DNA of 64,000 nt, from NCBI GenBank assembly GCA_963704585.1, contig OY969919.1:3472001-3536000 (forward strand), written 5' to 3'. Position numbers and translations under genes: made by a program. Of this stretch, positions 46,034 to 55,264 are shown piece after piece (position 1 is the first letter of the stretch; each line of letters opens with the position of its first letter). Source of the DNA: Bog-756 sp963704585 (GTDB lineage: Bacteria; Actinomycetota; Acidimicrobiia; Acidimicrobiales; RAAP-2). A model generated the notes under the pieces. The model had not been told where the DNA came from. It did no database searches and saw only the letters and a list, made by a program, of their open reading frames with translations.

Positions 46034-47295
46034 TCGAGCTCGAGGAGGCCCGTGCGGCGGTCGTCGGCGCGTGCCGGGTGCTCGACGCTCGGCCGGTCGA
46101 CGTCGGTGGTGCGCTGGGCTGCGTGCTCGCATCGGACGTGACCGCGTCCGAGCCGAACCCGCCGTTCGACTGCTCGTCGATGGACGGCTACGCAGTCAGG
46201 GCGCAGGACACGGTCGATGTTCCGTCCCGGCTGCGGGTGGTCGCGATGATCCCCGCCGGCGTCGGGCCGACGGTCGTGGTCGGACCCGGGGAGGCGGCAC
46301 GGATCATGACCGGGGCGCCCCTACCGAGTGGTGCCGACGCGGTCTGCATGGTGGAGCGCACCCGAGCGGTCGGCGACGACGAGGTCGACATCGACGCCGC
46401 CCTCGTGGTCGGGGAGCACGTCCGCCGAGCGGGCGGGGACCTCGAGCCCGGTGACCTGGTCGCCGCGGCGGGCACACCGATCAGTCCGGCGCTCGTCGGC
46501 GTGCTCGCCGGCATGGGCCTCGAGCAGGTGCTCGCGCACCCGCGGCCCCGGGTCGGGGTCCTCTCGACGGGCGACGAGCTCGCAACGGGACCTGCACCCC
46601 TGGGACCCGGAGCGATCCGCGACTCCGCCCGACCGGCGCTCCTGGCCGAGATCGCGCGCTCGGGCTTCGACCCGGTCGACTGTGGCACGGTCGGCGACGA
46701 CGAGGCGGCGCTCGCAGGCGCCCTGCTGCGCAGTGCGCAGCTCGCGGACGCGGTCGTGACGACCGGCGGGGTGAGCGTCGGCGACCTCGATCTCGTGAAG
46801 GTCGTCCTCGAGGGCCTCTCGGGCGGGACGATGCGATGGATGCAGGTGGCGATCAGGCCCGGTAAGCCGTTCGCCTTCGGTGTGCTCGCCGCGTCCGGCA
46901 CACCCGTCTTCGGTCTCCCGGGCAACCCGGTGTCGTCCCTCGTCTCCTTCGAGCTGCTGGCGCGGCCGGGGCTGCGCCGCATGGCCGGCCACCGTGACCT
47001 CGAACGGCCGCGGCTGTCCGCGGTCGCCGGCAGCGACCTCTCCCGCCACCCCGACGGCAAGCTCCACCTGGTCCGCGCAGTCGCTGCGATCACACCTGGC
47101 GGGGAGCTCGCCGCGGTGCCGCTGCAGGGTCAGGAGTCTCACCTGTTGCACGCGATGGCCGAGAGCAACTGCCTCGTGCTCATCCCCGACGGCACCGGCG
47201 TCGAAGCCGGTGAGCGGGTCGAGCTGCTCCTGCTCGATCCCGACCGCCTGGGCGCAGGTCTGTCCGCGCCCCTGAGCGCGGCGGGTGAGCGATGA
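46030..47295 (+). CDS. moeA: Molybdopterin molybdenumtransferase MoeA
   Basis: 421 aa from GTG 46030, overlapping the moaE stop. SSMDGYAVRA, MTGAPLPSGADAV, GVLSTGDEL, TTGGVSVGD and GLPGNPVSS are all family motifs. Inserts molybdate into adenylylated molybdopterin. Confidence 0.94.
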   Translation: MIELEEARAAVVGACRVLDARPVDVGGALGCVLASDVTASEPNPPFDCSSMDGYAVRAQDTVDVPSRLRVVAMIPAGVGPTVVVGPGEAARIMTGAPLPSGADAVCMVERTRAVGDDEVDIDAALVVGEHVRRAGGDLEPGDLVAAAGTPISPALVGVLAGMGLEQVLAHPRPRVGVLSTGDELATGPAPLGPGAIRDSARPALLAEIARSGFDPVDCGTVGDDEAALAGALLRSAQLADAVVTTGGVSVGDLDLVKVVLEGLSGGTMRWMQVAIRPGKPFAFGVLAASGTPVFGLPGNPVSSLVSFELLARPGLRRMAGHRDLERPRLSAVAGSDLSRHPDGKLHLVRAVAAITPGGELAAVPLQGQESHLLHAMAESNCLVLIPDGTGVEAGERVELLLLDPDRLGAGLSAPLSAAGER

Positions 47296-48311
47296 CTGGA
47301 TCGACCGCGTCGGCGGCCGACCGCGGGGGACCGCTGATCGACGGCTTCGGCCGGTTGCACGAGGACCTGCGGATCTCGGTCACCGATCGGTGCAATCTGC
47401 GCTGCTTCTACTGCATGCCGGAAGACGGCACCGCGTTCACCTCCCGTGAGGAGCTGCTGTCCTACGACGAGATGGTGCGGGTTGCGGCTGTCACGCGTTC
47501 GCTCGGCATCCGATCGGTGCGGATCACCGGTGGCGAACCTCTGGTGCGCTCGGGCGTGCCGGAGCTCGTCGCGAGCCTCGCTACGCTGGGCTTCGGCGAC
47601 CTCTCCCTCACGACCAACGGGACGCGGCTCGCCGGCCTCGCTCCGGCGCTCGCTGCCGCGGGACTCGATCGGGTGAACGTGAGCTGCGACTCGCTGCGAC
47701 CGGCGCGGTTCGCGTCGATCCGCCGTCGTGGCGAGCTCGGGGTGGTGCTCGATGCGATGGACGCGGCGGAGGCCGCGGGCCTCCTCCCCGTGAAGGTCAA
47801 CGTCGTGCTCGTCGCCGGTGTCAACGACGACGAGGTCCTCGACTTCGCCGCCTTCGCGCGATCGACCGGGCGACCGGTGCGCTTCATCGAGTACATGCCC
47901 ATCGACGGCGACGGACACTGGCGACGTGAGCAGGTCGTCGCCGGCGAGGAGGTCGTTGCCCGCATCGCGGCCGAGTGGCCCCTCGAGCCGGTGCCCACGA
48001 CCCGCGGTTCGTCGCCGGCGGAGCGGTACCGCTTCCGCGACGCGGACGGCGAGATCGGGGTGATCTCGAGCGTGACACGCCCCTTCTGCGGCGCCTGCGA
48101 CCGGCTCCGGCTGACTGCGGACGGGGCGATCCGCAACTGCCTCTTCTCCGACGACGAACGATCGGTGCGCGCGGTCCTGCGGGGTGGGGGGAGCGACGAC
48201 GAACTTGCGGCTCTCGTCCGACGAGCGGTCGCTGCGAAGCGAGCCGGACACGGCATCGGTGAGCCCGTCTTCATCCGTCCACGTCGCACCATGTCGATGA
48301 TCGGCGGGTGA
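47292..48311 (+). CDS. moaA: GTP 3',8-cyclase MoaA (radical SAM)
   Basis: 339 aa. Radical-SAM cluster C34, C38, C41 (CNLRCFYC), ITGGEPL, C-terminal second 4Fe-4S site in FCGACDRLRLT...NCLF, and the terminal Gly-Gly required for activity. ATG overlaps the moeA stop. Confidence 0.95.
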   Translation: MTGSTASAADRGGPLIDGFGRLHEDLRISVTDRCNLRCFYCMPEDGTAFTSREELLSYDEMVRVAAVTRSLGIRSVRITGGEPLVRSGVPELVASLATLGFGDLSLTTNGTRLAGLAPALAAAGLDRVNVSCDSLRPARFASIRRRGELGVVLDAMDAAEAAGLLPVKVNVVLVAGVNDDEVLDFAAFARSTGRPVRFIEYMPIDGDGHWRREQVVAGEEVVARIAAEWPLEPVPTTRGSSPAERYRFRDADGEIGVISSVTRPFCGACDRLRLTADGAIRNCLFSDDERSVRAVLRGGGSDDELAALVRRAVAAKRAGHGIGEPVFIRPRRTMSMIGG

Positions 48312-48550
48312 GCGTGGCAAGGGTCCTGTTCTTCGGCGAGGCGCGGGAGGCGGCGGGCACCTCGGCCGACGCGCTGGCCGGTGCGACGGTCGGCGAGCTG
48401 ACGGCCGCGGCCTGCGCGCGCTACGGCGACCGGTTCACCGCAGTCCTCGCGACGTGCAACGTCTGGGTCAACGGCGATCCAGCGGCACCGGAGCGCGCCC
48501 TTCGAGCGGACGACGAGGTCGCGATCCTGCCGCCGTTGTCGGGCGGATGA
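48308..48550 (+). CDS. moaD: Molybdopterin synthase sulfur carrier subunit MoaD
   Basis: 80 aa ubiquitin-like protein ending PPLSGG, the diglycine that is thiocarboxylated. GTG overlaps the moaA stop. Contrast with the tailed CysO at 33033: this carrier ends exactly at GG. Confidence 0.92.
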   Translation: MSVARVLFFGEAREAAGTSADALAGATVGELTAAACARYGDRFTAVLATCNVWVNGDPAAPERALRADDEVAILPPLSGG

Positions 48551-49482
48551 CGGCGACCGATCGGGCAGGGCCAGCAGTGGCGGTCTCGTCCCTGGGTGAC
48601 GGCGCCGAAGAACGTCGGAGAGTGAAGCCGAAGCGGCGGTGGGAGCTCTTCACCTGCTGGTGGAACGGTCACGCCCTGGTCGGGACCGATGCGGCGGCGG
48701 TCACCGTGGACGATGAGGCGATCGTCCGCGAGCACGACGGGCTGCGCTGGTACCGGTGCCTCCGGTGCGACGACTGGATCGCGAGCCAGGTGCCCGTGGC
48801 ACCGTCCCGCGAGAACGTGCCATCCCGCGAGGAGATCGAGGTGCCCCTGCGGGGGCCCTTCCTGCGTGACCGCTACGTCCTCCGCCTCATCGCGATCGAC
48901 CGCGCGATCCACGTGCTGGTGCTCACGGTGCTTGCGATCGCGCTCTTCACCTTCGCGCGGCACGACGCCTCGCTCCGGAAGTTCTACACGGACCTCATGA
49001 ACGACCTCTCGGGTGGCGAGCCTGGCGTGACACAGGTGCGCGGCTTCCTCCGTTACTTCCGCAACATCGTCAACTACTCGACGCTGCATCTTGCGGTGCT
49101 CGGCCTCATCGTGACGGCGTACGCGCTCCTCGAGGCGACCGAGATGGTCGGGCTCTGGCTCGGGAAGCGGTGGGCGGAGTACCTGACCCTGGTCGCGACC
49201 GCGGCGCTGCTCCCCTTCGAGATCTACGAGCTCACGATCACCGTCACGGTCCTCAAGGTGATCGCGTTCGTCATCAACGTCGCGGTGGTGGTCTACCTGC
49301 TCTACGCGAAGCGCCTCTTCGGATTGCGCGGCGGCCACGCGGTCCAGGCGCGGCGGCACGTCGAGCTGAGCGGTTGGAGGGCGATCGACCGGGCGACGCC
49401 GAGGCCGGACGGGCTCGCCACGCCGTTGCCGGCGCCGCTGTCCGACGGGCCACTGGCAGCCTCACCGACCCGTCCCATGTAG
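48547..49482 (+). CDS. DUF2127 membrane protein with an N-terminal CxxC segment
   Basis: 311 aa. Residues about 35-85 include a CLRCDDW pair (possible zinc knuckle). Then four hydrophobic spans with the DUF2127 signature LLEATEMVGLWLGKRWAEYLT and FEIYEL. The C-terminus is low complexity. ATG overlaps the moaD stop, so it is co-translated with the cofactor genes, though no link to molybdenum is known. Confidence 0.82.
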   Translation: MTATDRAGPAVAVSSLGDGAEERRRVKPKRRWELFTCWWNGHALVGTDAAAVTVDDEAIVREHDGLRWYRCLRCDDWIASQVPVAPSRENVPSREEIEVPLRGPFLRDRYVLRLIAIDRAIHVLVLTVLAIALFTFARHDASLRKFYTDLMNDLSGGEPGVTQVRGFLRYFRNIVNYSTLHLAVLGLIVTAYALLEATEMVGLWLGKRWAEYLTLVATAALLPFEIYELTITVTVLKVIAFVINVAVVVYLLYAKRLFGLRGGHAVQARRHVELSGWRAIDRATPRPDGLATPLPAPLSDGPLAASPTRPM

Positions 49483-49544
49483 GCGCCGAGCTCGAGGACG
49501 CAGCTCAGGAGGGCCAGGAGCGCGGTGGTAGCGTCGCGCCCCAC

Positions 49545-49617
49545 GGGCCGTTGGCGCAGTTGGTAGCGCACTTGCATGACACGCAAGGGGTCGTCGGTTC
49601 AAGTCCGGCACGGCCCA
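49545..49617 (+). tRNA. tRNA-Val (anticodon GAC)
   Basis: Acceptor GGGCCGT (49545-49551) pairs with ACGGCCC (49610-49616); anticodon stem CTTGC/GCAAG around ATGACAC gives GAC; T-loop GTTCAAGTC. 73 nt, CCA not encoded. It marks the left edge of a region of changed composition. Confidence 0.94.
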
Positions 49618-49696
49618 CCGAAAAATCCCAGGTCAAGCACTGTGAAAGGTCCGGGGCTCGTCACCTCCCCGTTGATGATCCCAGCACCGCGAGCTT

Positions 49697-49969
49697 TCAG
49701 CCTCGCTTGCCGACTTCGGTGAACGCATTCCGGCTTGTCCGCACGATCTGTTGGGCAAGATCGGTCGAGGTACCGACAAGCTGTTCGGTCATCTTGAACG
49801 CCGAGTCGATGATCCTCTTGCGCGGGCCGGCGTCTGCAGTCACGTCGGGGAACAGAGCATTGACGGTGTCCAGGAACTTCCGCACCGATTCTAGAGCTGT
49901 GGTCTCGGCCTGCTGGACCGACTCGAAGATCTGGTCAGTAGTGCCGGGGTGAGCATCTGTGGTGGTCAT
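49697..49969 (-). CDS. Phasin-like small helical protein
   Basis: 90 aa; ATG 49969 has GGAGG upstream. Predicted all-helical and amphipathic (QQAETTALESVRKFLDTVNAL...MTEQLVGTSTDLAQQIVRTS), resembling phasins that coat polyhydroxyalkanoate or lipid granules. No granule synthase is nearby. Could also be a DNA-binding or stress protein. Confidence 0.55.
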   Translation of the reverse strand: MTTTDAHPGTTDQIFESVQQAETTALESVRKFLDTVNALFPDVTADAGPRKRIIDSAFKMTEQLVGTSTDLAQQIVRTSRNAFTEVGKRG

Positions 49970-50292
49970 CGCGTCCTCCGATGTCTTCGTCGTCATTGCG
50001 CCGGTGTGTGGCTATCCCAACTCATTGCACAAATGCGGGGCGAGCGGAAGAGGACTTCGACCCGATTTCCGTCAAACCCGGGTCCGACTTCGCTCGGACC
50101 CGTCGGCGGACCCTCTCAGTCGGCCACAGAGCGGTTGCGTTTCGCGATCACTGAAGGCGCCGGCCCGAACCCAGAATCCCCCTCGGCTGCCACTCGGAGA
50201 GCCCTGAGCGTCCACCAGCAGGTTCAATCCACCCATCGTCAACCGGGGCAATGACGTTGCTGCGATCACCTTCCATCGCTGGACGTCGACGG
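49970..50292. other. 323-bp intergenic region with one strong hairpin
   Basis: No gene found. A 9-bp perfect stem CGGGTCCGA (50079-50087) with TCGGACCCG (50094-50102), loop CTTCGC, probably terminates the metallopeptidase transcript on the minus strand. Confidence 0.55.
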
Positions 50293-50643
50293 TTAGGACC
50301 AGCCGATCTCTCGAAGTCGCGCCTCGGTCATGCCGAAGTGGTGTCCGACCTCGTGCAGCAACGTGACGCGCACCCGTTGGGCCAACTCCTCGGTCGTACC
50401 GGCGGACTGACAGATTGTGGCGAGGAAGAGCGTGATCCGATCGGGGCTCGCCCCCGTGTAGCGGCCACGACTGGTCAAGGGGACCCCCTCGTAGAGGCCG
50501 AAGAGCGGGCCCGGAGGACTTTCGTCATCGATGATGATGGCCACGTTTTCCATCTCGCCGCGCAGTTCGGCTGGGATCGTCGCCAGGGCGTCGGCCACAA
50601 GCACCTCGAACGCACCGATGTCGATCAGCTCCACGTCGACCAC
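50293..50643 (-). CDS. Minimal zincin metallopeptidase (DUF1025-like)
   Basis: 116 aa with the zinc-protease signature HEVGHHFGMTE (HExxH plus downstream acidic residue), and FEVLVADALATIPAELRGEMENV, as in the small TTHA0227-type peptidases. GTG 50643 chosen; a GTG nine bases later is possible. Substrate unknown. Confidence 0.82.
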   Translation of the reverse strand: MVDVELIDIGAFEVLVADALATIPAELRGEMENVAIIIDDESPPGPLFGLYEGVPLTSRGRYTGASPDRITLFLATICQSAGTTEELAQRVRVTLLHEVGHHFGMTEARLREIGWS

Positions 50644-50861
50644 CTTGGCAGCGATGGACGCGCCCCGCCCAAGAAATGCAGGCGTATCCGGCTCCCGGCC
50701 TTCGGGAGCACCGACAGTCTGGGGATGAGGTACGCCGACGTGACCGAGTGGTCAGGACGAGTCGGTGTCCACCGATCGAGGTCTACGATCACGACCTGCG
50801 CCACCAGATTTGCTGACCGTGCACAGCCCGGCGCCGCCATCCGGACCCGACGGGAGAGTGC

Positions 50862-51308
50862 GTGACGAAGTACATCGAGGACGGCTCAAATTTTGGAGCT
50901 GATGGCCCCTTCTTCCGCATCGTTCGAGAGGGGCTGAATGGCCTCGTCGATGGCGAGGACTACTTCGATCTGCTGGCCGACGACGTCGTCTTCGAGTACG
51001 TCATCTCGGTGCCCGGCTATCCCAAGCGGGTCGAAGGCAGACAAGAAATCATCGACCTGTACGGCGACTATGACACCTTCTTGACGGTGCACAAAGCCGA
51101 CAATCTCCGTATCTATCGAGATCCTGAGGCGTCAGTCGTGGTCCTCGAGTACGAGGTCCACGGCGAATCAGTGCAGACGGGCCGTCCGTACGACAACCGG
51201 TTTGTCTCGATCGTCACGATCAAGGACGGCAAAGTCACACGGTGGCGAGACTTCCTCGACCCGGTTGCAGTGTTCGACGCCACGGGTTGGCCTGGAAGTC
51301 GTGATTAG
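50862..51308 (+). CDS. SnoaL-like/NTF2-fold protein
   Basis: 148 aa from GTG 50862. DGEDYFDLLADDVVFEYV, GRQEIIDLYGDYDTF and the C-terminal GKVTRWRDFLDPV strand are typical of limonene-hydrolase/SnoaL-type folds. Codon use is less GC3-biased than in the core genes. Function unknown; unrelated in detail to the SnoaL-like protein at 9405. Confidence 0.75.
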   Translation: MTKYIEDGSNFGADGPFFRIVREGLNGLVDGEDYFDLLADDVVFEYVISVPGYPKRVEGRQEIIDLYGDYDTFLTVHKADNLRIYRDPEASVVVLEYEVHGESVQTGRPYDNRFVSIVTIKDGKVTRWRDFLDPVAVFDATGWPGSRD

Positions 51309-51555
51309 GCTGCCGACGTCGTGCCGCAGCGATCGGCAAGATGATCAGTCCGCGTGGCAGCCCCAGGTTCCCGGCGTCGTGGGGCCCTCGGGAATGGCCC
51401 GCTACGAACCGGGCCCGTCAGCCGAATTGGTTTCGGTGCGATGCGACGATGAGGAGCACGCCGGCAAGGGCGAGCGCACTGCCCGCGACGCTCCCTCTCA
51501 CAGCAGGGACCGCAGCAGAAGCTTCCTTCACCGGGCGGGAGGAGACTGATGTTAG

Positions 51556-52050
51556 ATGTCGTGCATGGCGACGTCATCGACGAGGCTCGTGCTGATCTGC
51601 GGACTTCCAGCCTCGGGTAAGTCGACTCTCGCCCGCCGACTCGCACCCACGATCCCAGCCGTCAGGTTGGACAAGGACGGTTGGACGACTCAGTTGGGTG
51701 CCGATGTGTGGGATGAGACATTTCGAGTGCGTCTCGAACGTCAGCTGTGGGTGCTCTCCCAGGATCTGCTGGCCCAGGGTCAGAGCGTGATTTTGGAGTG
51801 GGGCCACTGGGCACGAGTCGAACGGGATGAGAAGCGACTCGGGGCGCGCGCCTTGGGGGTGGGAGTCGAACTGCATTACCTCGATGCGCCCTTGGAGCAG
51901 CTGATCGAGCGAGCCGAACGCCGCAATGCGTCGGGCGAGTGGACAGCATCTCCGATGACACGGGCTCACTTTGAAGAGTGGGCGATGATCTTTCAACCCC
52001 CTGACGAGGAGGAGATCCTGTTGTTCGACAAGCCCGTCGCCGAAGGTTGA
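51556..52050 (+). CDS. AAA/zeta-toxin-like P-loop kinase
   Basis: 164 aa. Walker A GLPASGKST at residues 16-24, LDKDGW after the first strand, HWARVERDEKR lid-like region and a C-terminal LLFDKPV. Similar to small-molecule kinases of the AAA_33 group (chloramphenicol- or gluconate-kinase-like). ATG 51556 or 51565. No antitoxin partner is visible next to it. Confidence 0.75.
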   Translation: MSCMATSSTRLVLICGLPASGKSTLARRLAPTIPAVRLDKDGWTTQLGADVWDETFRVRLERQLWVLSQDLLAQGQSVILEWGHWARVERDEKRLGARALGVGVELHYLDAPLEQLIERAERRNASGEWTASPMTRAHFEEWAMIFQPPDEEEILLFDKPVAEG

Positions 52051-52263
52051 TCATGCCGAACTCGGCTCGCCCACGATCGGCAGCGTCACCGACGTGGAGG
52101 GAGAGGGCACCCGAAATCGGACTCGTCTCCACGGCGTCCCCTGGTGGCCTGTCGAAGGCGGGACCGAGCCCTGAGCCGCTCGCGCGACGTCAACCACCTG
52201 AACTAGGCAGTGAATCGGGCACGTGGATGGAATGCGAACCTCGACCGCTTCCCGAGCTCGGGC

Positions 52264-52782
52264 TCAAGAGCCGCCCGGCAGGCTTGGAATCGAGGTGATG
52301 GTGGTCGAGGTCGGAGTGCACGAGATTCGGAGGTTGATCCTGCTGCCGGGTGCGGCGCGGAACCCCGCTGGAGGAGATTGACCGACGACACGCCCACCCG
52401 CGAGTGAACTCGCGCAGTTGAGGTTGTCGATCGAGTCGGTGAGGCCCGCGGACTGCAACTCGCCGGCGGCCTGGATAGTCGGCAACCCAAGGAGGTTGGG
52501 AACGACGATGACGCCAGACTGAGGAAGTGACGTCGTCGACGAAACCGGCTTCGCTGGATGGCCGCGGTGGGTTCCTGCACGAATGCCGACGACGACCACG
52601 ACGGCGACCACAATGGCCGCGCACGCGAGCAAGGTGAGCACCTTGTAGTCAGGAAATGCCGACGTCGGCCGTGGCGTGACCGTACTCGCTCCCCTTGGAT
52701 GGTCAGGGTGCGCAAGTGGCGCCGCACCAGCGAGCTCGGACAGGGTGGAGCGCAGGTGGACCTCGAGTTCGGCTTCGTTCAT
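52264..52782 (-). CDS. Single-span PASTA-domain protein, probable partner of the adjacent sigma factor
   Basis: 172 aa. Cytoplasmic N-terminus of about 45 residues, one span (VLTLLACAAIVVAVVVVVG), then an external PASTA domain (VPNLLGLPTIQAAGELQSAGLT...QSPPAGFRAAPGSRINLRIS). ATG overlaps the stop of the sigma factor gene. The layout suggests a membrane anti-sigma or sensor that binds a cell-wall ligand outside; no zinc anti-sigma motif is visible. Confidence 0.7.
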   Translation of the reverse strand: MNEAELEVHLRSTLSELAGAAPLAHPDHPRGASTVTPRPTSAFPDYKVLTLLACAAIVVAVVVVVGIRAGTHRGHPAKPVSSTTSLPQSGVIVVPNLLGLPTIQAAGELQSAGLTDSIDNLNCASSLAGGRVVGQSPPAGFRAAPGSRINLRISCTPTSTTITSIPSLPGGS

Positions 52783-53270
52783 TCGATGATCTCCCTCCTC
52801 AAGCGGGTCAGGGCGCGCGACGCGAGCGCCTTGACGGTGCCGGGGCGACAGCGGAGAGCGGACGCGATCTCCACCTCGGACCAGTCGGCCCAGTAGCGGA
52901 GGACGAGGACCGCTCGTTGCCGGTACGGGAGCCGTGCCAATGCATCCGCCATCTCATTGGCACCGAGCGTCGACAGCTCAGGATGCGGAACGTGGTGGTC
53001 AGCACGTCGGGCCCGTTGCGAGCGCCGCTCGCGATTGCGGCACAGATTGACCACCGTGGTCCGCAAGTAGCCGCCCGGATTGTCGACGCGACCGAACCTT
53101 GGCTGGAGCAGGGCGAACGCGTCCTGGACGACGTCCTCAGCGGCACCTCCATCGCCGGTCAGGGTGAAGGCCAGACGCACCATGCCCGGATACTCCGCCC
53201 GATAGAGACGGACGTAGGCGTCGACGTCGGTTTCCGCTAGTCGGTATTGCCGCTCCTCGCCATGCTCCAC
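52779..53270 (-). CDS. SigE-family RNA polymerase sigma factor
   Basis: 163 aa ECF-type sigma factor. Region 2 (YPGMVRLAFTLTGDGGAAEDVVQDAF) and region 4 (LPYRQRAVLVLRYWADWSEVEIASAL...GTVKALASRALTRLR) intact. GTG 53270. Directs transcription of a small stress or envelope regulon; the downstream lipoprotein genes are candidates. Confidence 0.9.
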   Translation of the reverse strand: MEHGEERQYRLAETDVDAYVRLYRAEYPGMVRLAFTLTGDGGAAEDVVQDAFALLQPRFGRVDNPGGYLRTTVVNLCRNRERRSQRARRADHHVPHPELSTLGANEMADALARLPYRQRAVLVLRYWADWSEVEIASALRCRPGTVKALASRALTRLRREIIE

Positions 53271-53479
53271 ACCTACACCGACAACCGACGCGTCCGGTTG
53301 GTTGCCGTGATTCTCGCAAATGGTCCAAATGGGAGAATTCGGCGACGCGGGCGGGTATGCCCGATCCGGTCGATGCGAGTGGGGCGTTCGGCATCTACGA
53401 CGAGCACCACAGGGGAGATCATCTGCCGTCGTGACCGGCCTTCGCGCGCGGCTGAGGCAACGAGCTCGCCGAATGTTTC

Positions 53480-53650
53480 TCAGAGGATGCTGGCGAACAG
53501 CAAGAGCAGGAGGCCCACCACAACGATGCCCACGACGAAGATGCGCCAGATTCGTCGGCTTGGACGGAGGTCGTCATCGTGGTCTTCGTCCCAGTTCCAG
53601 AAGTCGGGATCGTCGGGGTCGATCGGGACCGGACCAACTGGTGTGGGCAT
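53480..53650 (-). CDS. 56-aa acidic single-span membrane protein
   Basis: ATG 53650 to TGA 53480. An acidic, tryptophan-containing N-terminal half (PIDPDDPDFWNWDEDHDDD), an RR pair, then one span (IFVVGIVVVGLLLLLF) at the C-terminus. Probably a tail-anchored membrane protein with the acidic part inside. Function unknown. Confidence 0.6.
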   Translation of the reverse strand: MPTPVGPVPIDPDDPDFWNWDEDHDDDLRPSRRIWRIFVVGIVVVGLLLLLFASIL

Positions 53651-53735
53651 CCGCCAAGTGTAGGGAGAGCCTGATTCGGTGGAGAGGCCCTTGCCGTCGC
53701 TCTCGGGAGAGATGCAGGCCCACGTGGAGGTTCAA

Positions 53736-54070
53736 TCACGTCAGGATCGGCTCCGGCGGTAGCGGAGACGGGCGCTTGTTCGGGTCACCCTCATCGATGA
53801 ACCGGGGTACTCCCGGCGGTGCCCGGTCGGGAGGTTCGTATCCGAGGGCGACCAGCACGAGGGCGACCAGCATCATGCGGTTCCCGGTGTGCTCCGCATC
53901 GTGGGTCAGTTCCCTCATGGACCGAAATGTCGCCGGCAGGCCTGCAAAATGGGTCAACGCTTGTTGCTGCGCATCGTGGTGGTTTCGTGGTCGTGAAGCA
54001 CCTCGAGGTTGCCGCGAGCGATGGTGAGTGCTTCGGCGAGAAAGCACTGCGCTTCCGGCTCCACGATCCA
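53736..54070 (-). pseudogene. Possible frame-disrupted hypothetical gene
   Basis: One frame encodes EAQCFLAEALTIARGNLEVL and, after a shift near 53970, another continues ALTHFAGLPATFRSMRELTH and MMLVALVLVALGYEPP to TGA 53736. GC-rich third positions in both parts hint at a real gene with one indel. No family recognised; weak. Confidence 0.3.
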
Positions 54071-54114
54071 AACGTGACGCCCTGGGGTTGTTCGTGACGT
54101 GGAAGGATCGCGGC

Positions 54115-54534
54115 GTGTTCGGCGCGCGATCTCGACGATTGTCGACCGCGGTCCTCGTTTTGGGCTTCGTGCTCGCCGGGTGCTCCACGACACAGTCGGG
54201 AGCGGGGACTACCTCGCCCACTTCGCAGACACCGGTGCAGACAGCTCTGGCGTGGTTCAGCGCGATCAACGCCAAGAACGGCCCCGCAGTACGTGCACAC
54301 TTCGTACGGCACTCGATGTGGACGTCCTGGTCGAACGCGGACGTCGCGCGGATGTCGACGTTCAGCAACCTTCTGTGCCAGTTGGTCGACCAGACAGGGA
54401 TCGACGCCACTGTCCATTGCAGCTTCCACGAGTCGACGTCATCGATGGAGGGCAACCCCGACGCGTTCTGGAACATCGAGATGACACGGAATCCGGCTGG
54501 CGTATGGCTCATCCACAACTACGGCCAGGGTTGA
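54115..54534 (+). CDS. Lipoprotein, NTF2-like or unknown fold
   Basis: 139 aa from GTG 54115 (ribosome site GGAAGGA). Signal peptide with lipobox VLAGC at residue 21-25. Mature part contains TALAWFSAINAKNGPAVRAH, similar to NTF2-like exported proteins. First of three consecutive lipoprotein genes. Confidence 0.7.
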   Translation: MFGARSRRLSTAVLVLGFVLAGCSTTQSGAGTTSPTSQTPVQTALAWFSAINAKNGPAVRAHFVRHSMWTSWSNADVARMSTFSNLLCQLVDQTGIDATVHCSFHESTSSMEGNPDAFWNIEMTRNPAGVWLIHNYGQG

Positions 54535-54542
54535 AGGGACAG

Positions 54543-55196
54543 GTGAGCGTCACCCGGCGAATCGACCGCCGTCGAACGCGAGGGACGTCGATCGTGGCAG
54601 TCCTGGTCATATCCGCCCTCGTGGCTGCTTGCGGGGTCAGCGCTTCGGAGCACGCCGCCCGTTCGTCATCGCCGACGACGGCGACCGAGGTGCCCCATGC
54701 GACCTCGTCGAGTGTCGCTCCGACCGCGGGAATCGTCCTCGGTCCGGACGGGGTGGGCACGGTGACGGTCGGTGAGTCCCAGGCACGTGCGATTGCCACG
54801 ATGACCGGCTCCCTCGGTGCACCCCTCGCGATCGGTGACGGCGGATGTCATGGGAGAGCCGAAGTCCACTGGGGTGACCTCTCTCTCGAGTTCTCCGGCG
54901 GCACCTTCGCGGGGTATCGCTATCTCAATGGTCCCCAGACGTTGCTCGGCGCGACGACGTCGGTACCCAAGCCCAACACGCCACTTCTGCGGACGGCGAC
55001 CGGGGCGACGCTCACGATGACACTTGCCCAGGTTCGTCCGTTGTACCCGGCTTCGGACTTCGGCATGGCGCACGACGGCAGCATCGCGGTGCGCGGCACG
55101 ATCCCCGGCGACCGACTCCTGCTGAGCTTCTTCGGGACGAATCCGGCGACGCCCCTCTGGGAGATCAAGGGTGGTGCCCCGTGTGGCGACTTCTGA
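54543..55196 (+). CDS. Lipoprotein of unknown function
   Basis: 217 aa from GTG 54543, 8 bp after the preceding stop. Lipobox VAACG, then a Ser/Thr-rich linker of about 35 residues and a globular part with GTVTVGESQARAI and a cysteine pair (GDGGCHGRAEV...GAPCGDF). No family recognised. Confidence 0.65.
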   Translation: MSVTRRIDRRRTRGTSIVAVLVISALVAACGVSASEHAARSSSPTTATEVPHATSSSVAPTAGIVLGPDGVGTVTVGESQARAIATMTGSLGAPLAIGDGGCHGRAEVHWGDLSLEFSGGTFAGYRYLNGPQTLLGATTSVPKPNTPLLRTATGATLTMTLAQVRPLYPASDFGMAHDGSIAVRGTIPGDRLLLSFFGTNPATPLWEIKGGAPCGDF

Positions 55197-55264
55197 CACG
55201 ACCCTTCGATGGGTGGGGATGCCTACGACGCGCTCCTCCGGGGCGCGACTGGGACAATCGAAGT

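Noticed and set aside
51309..51555. A possible 38-aa membrane peptide on the minus strand
   Set aside because: It has one hydrophobic stretch but no ribosome site and no sign of conservation; too short to support.
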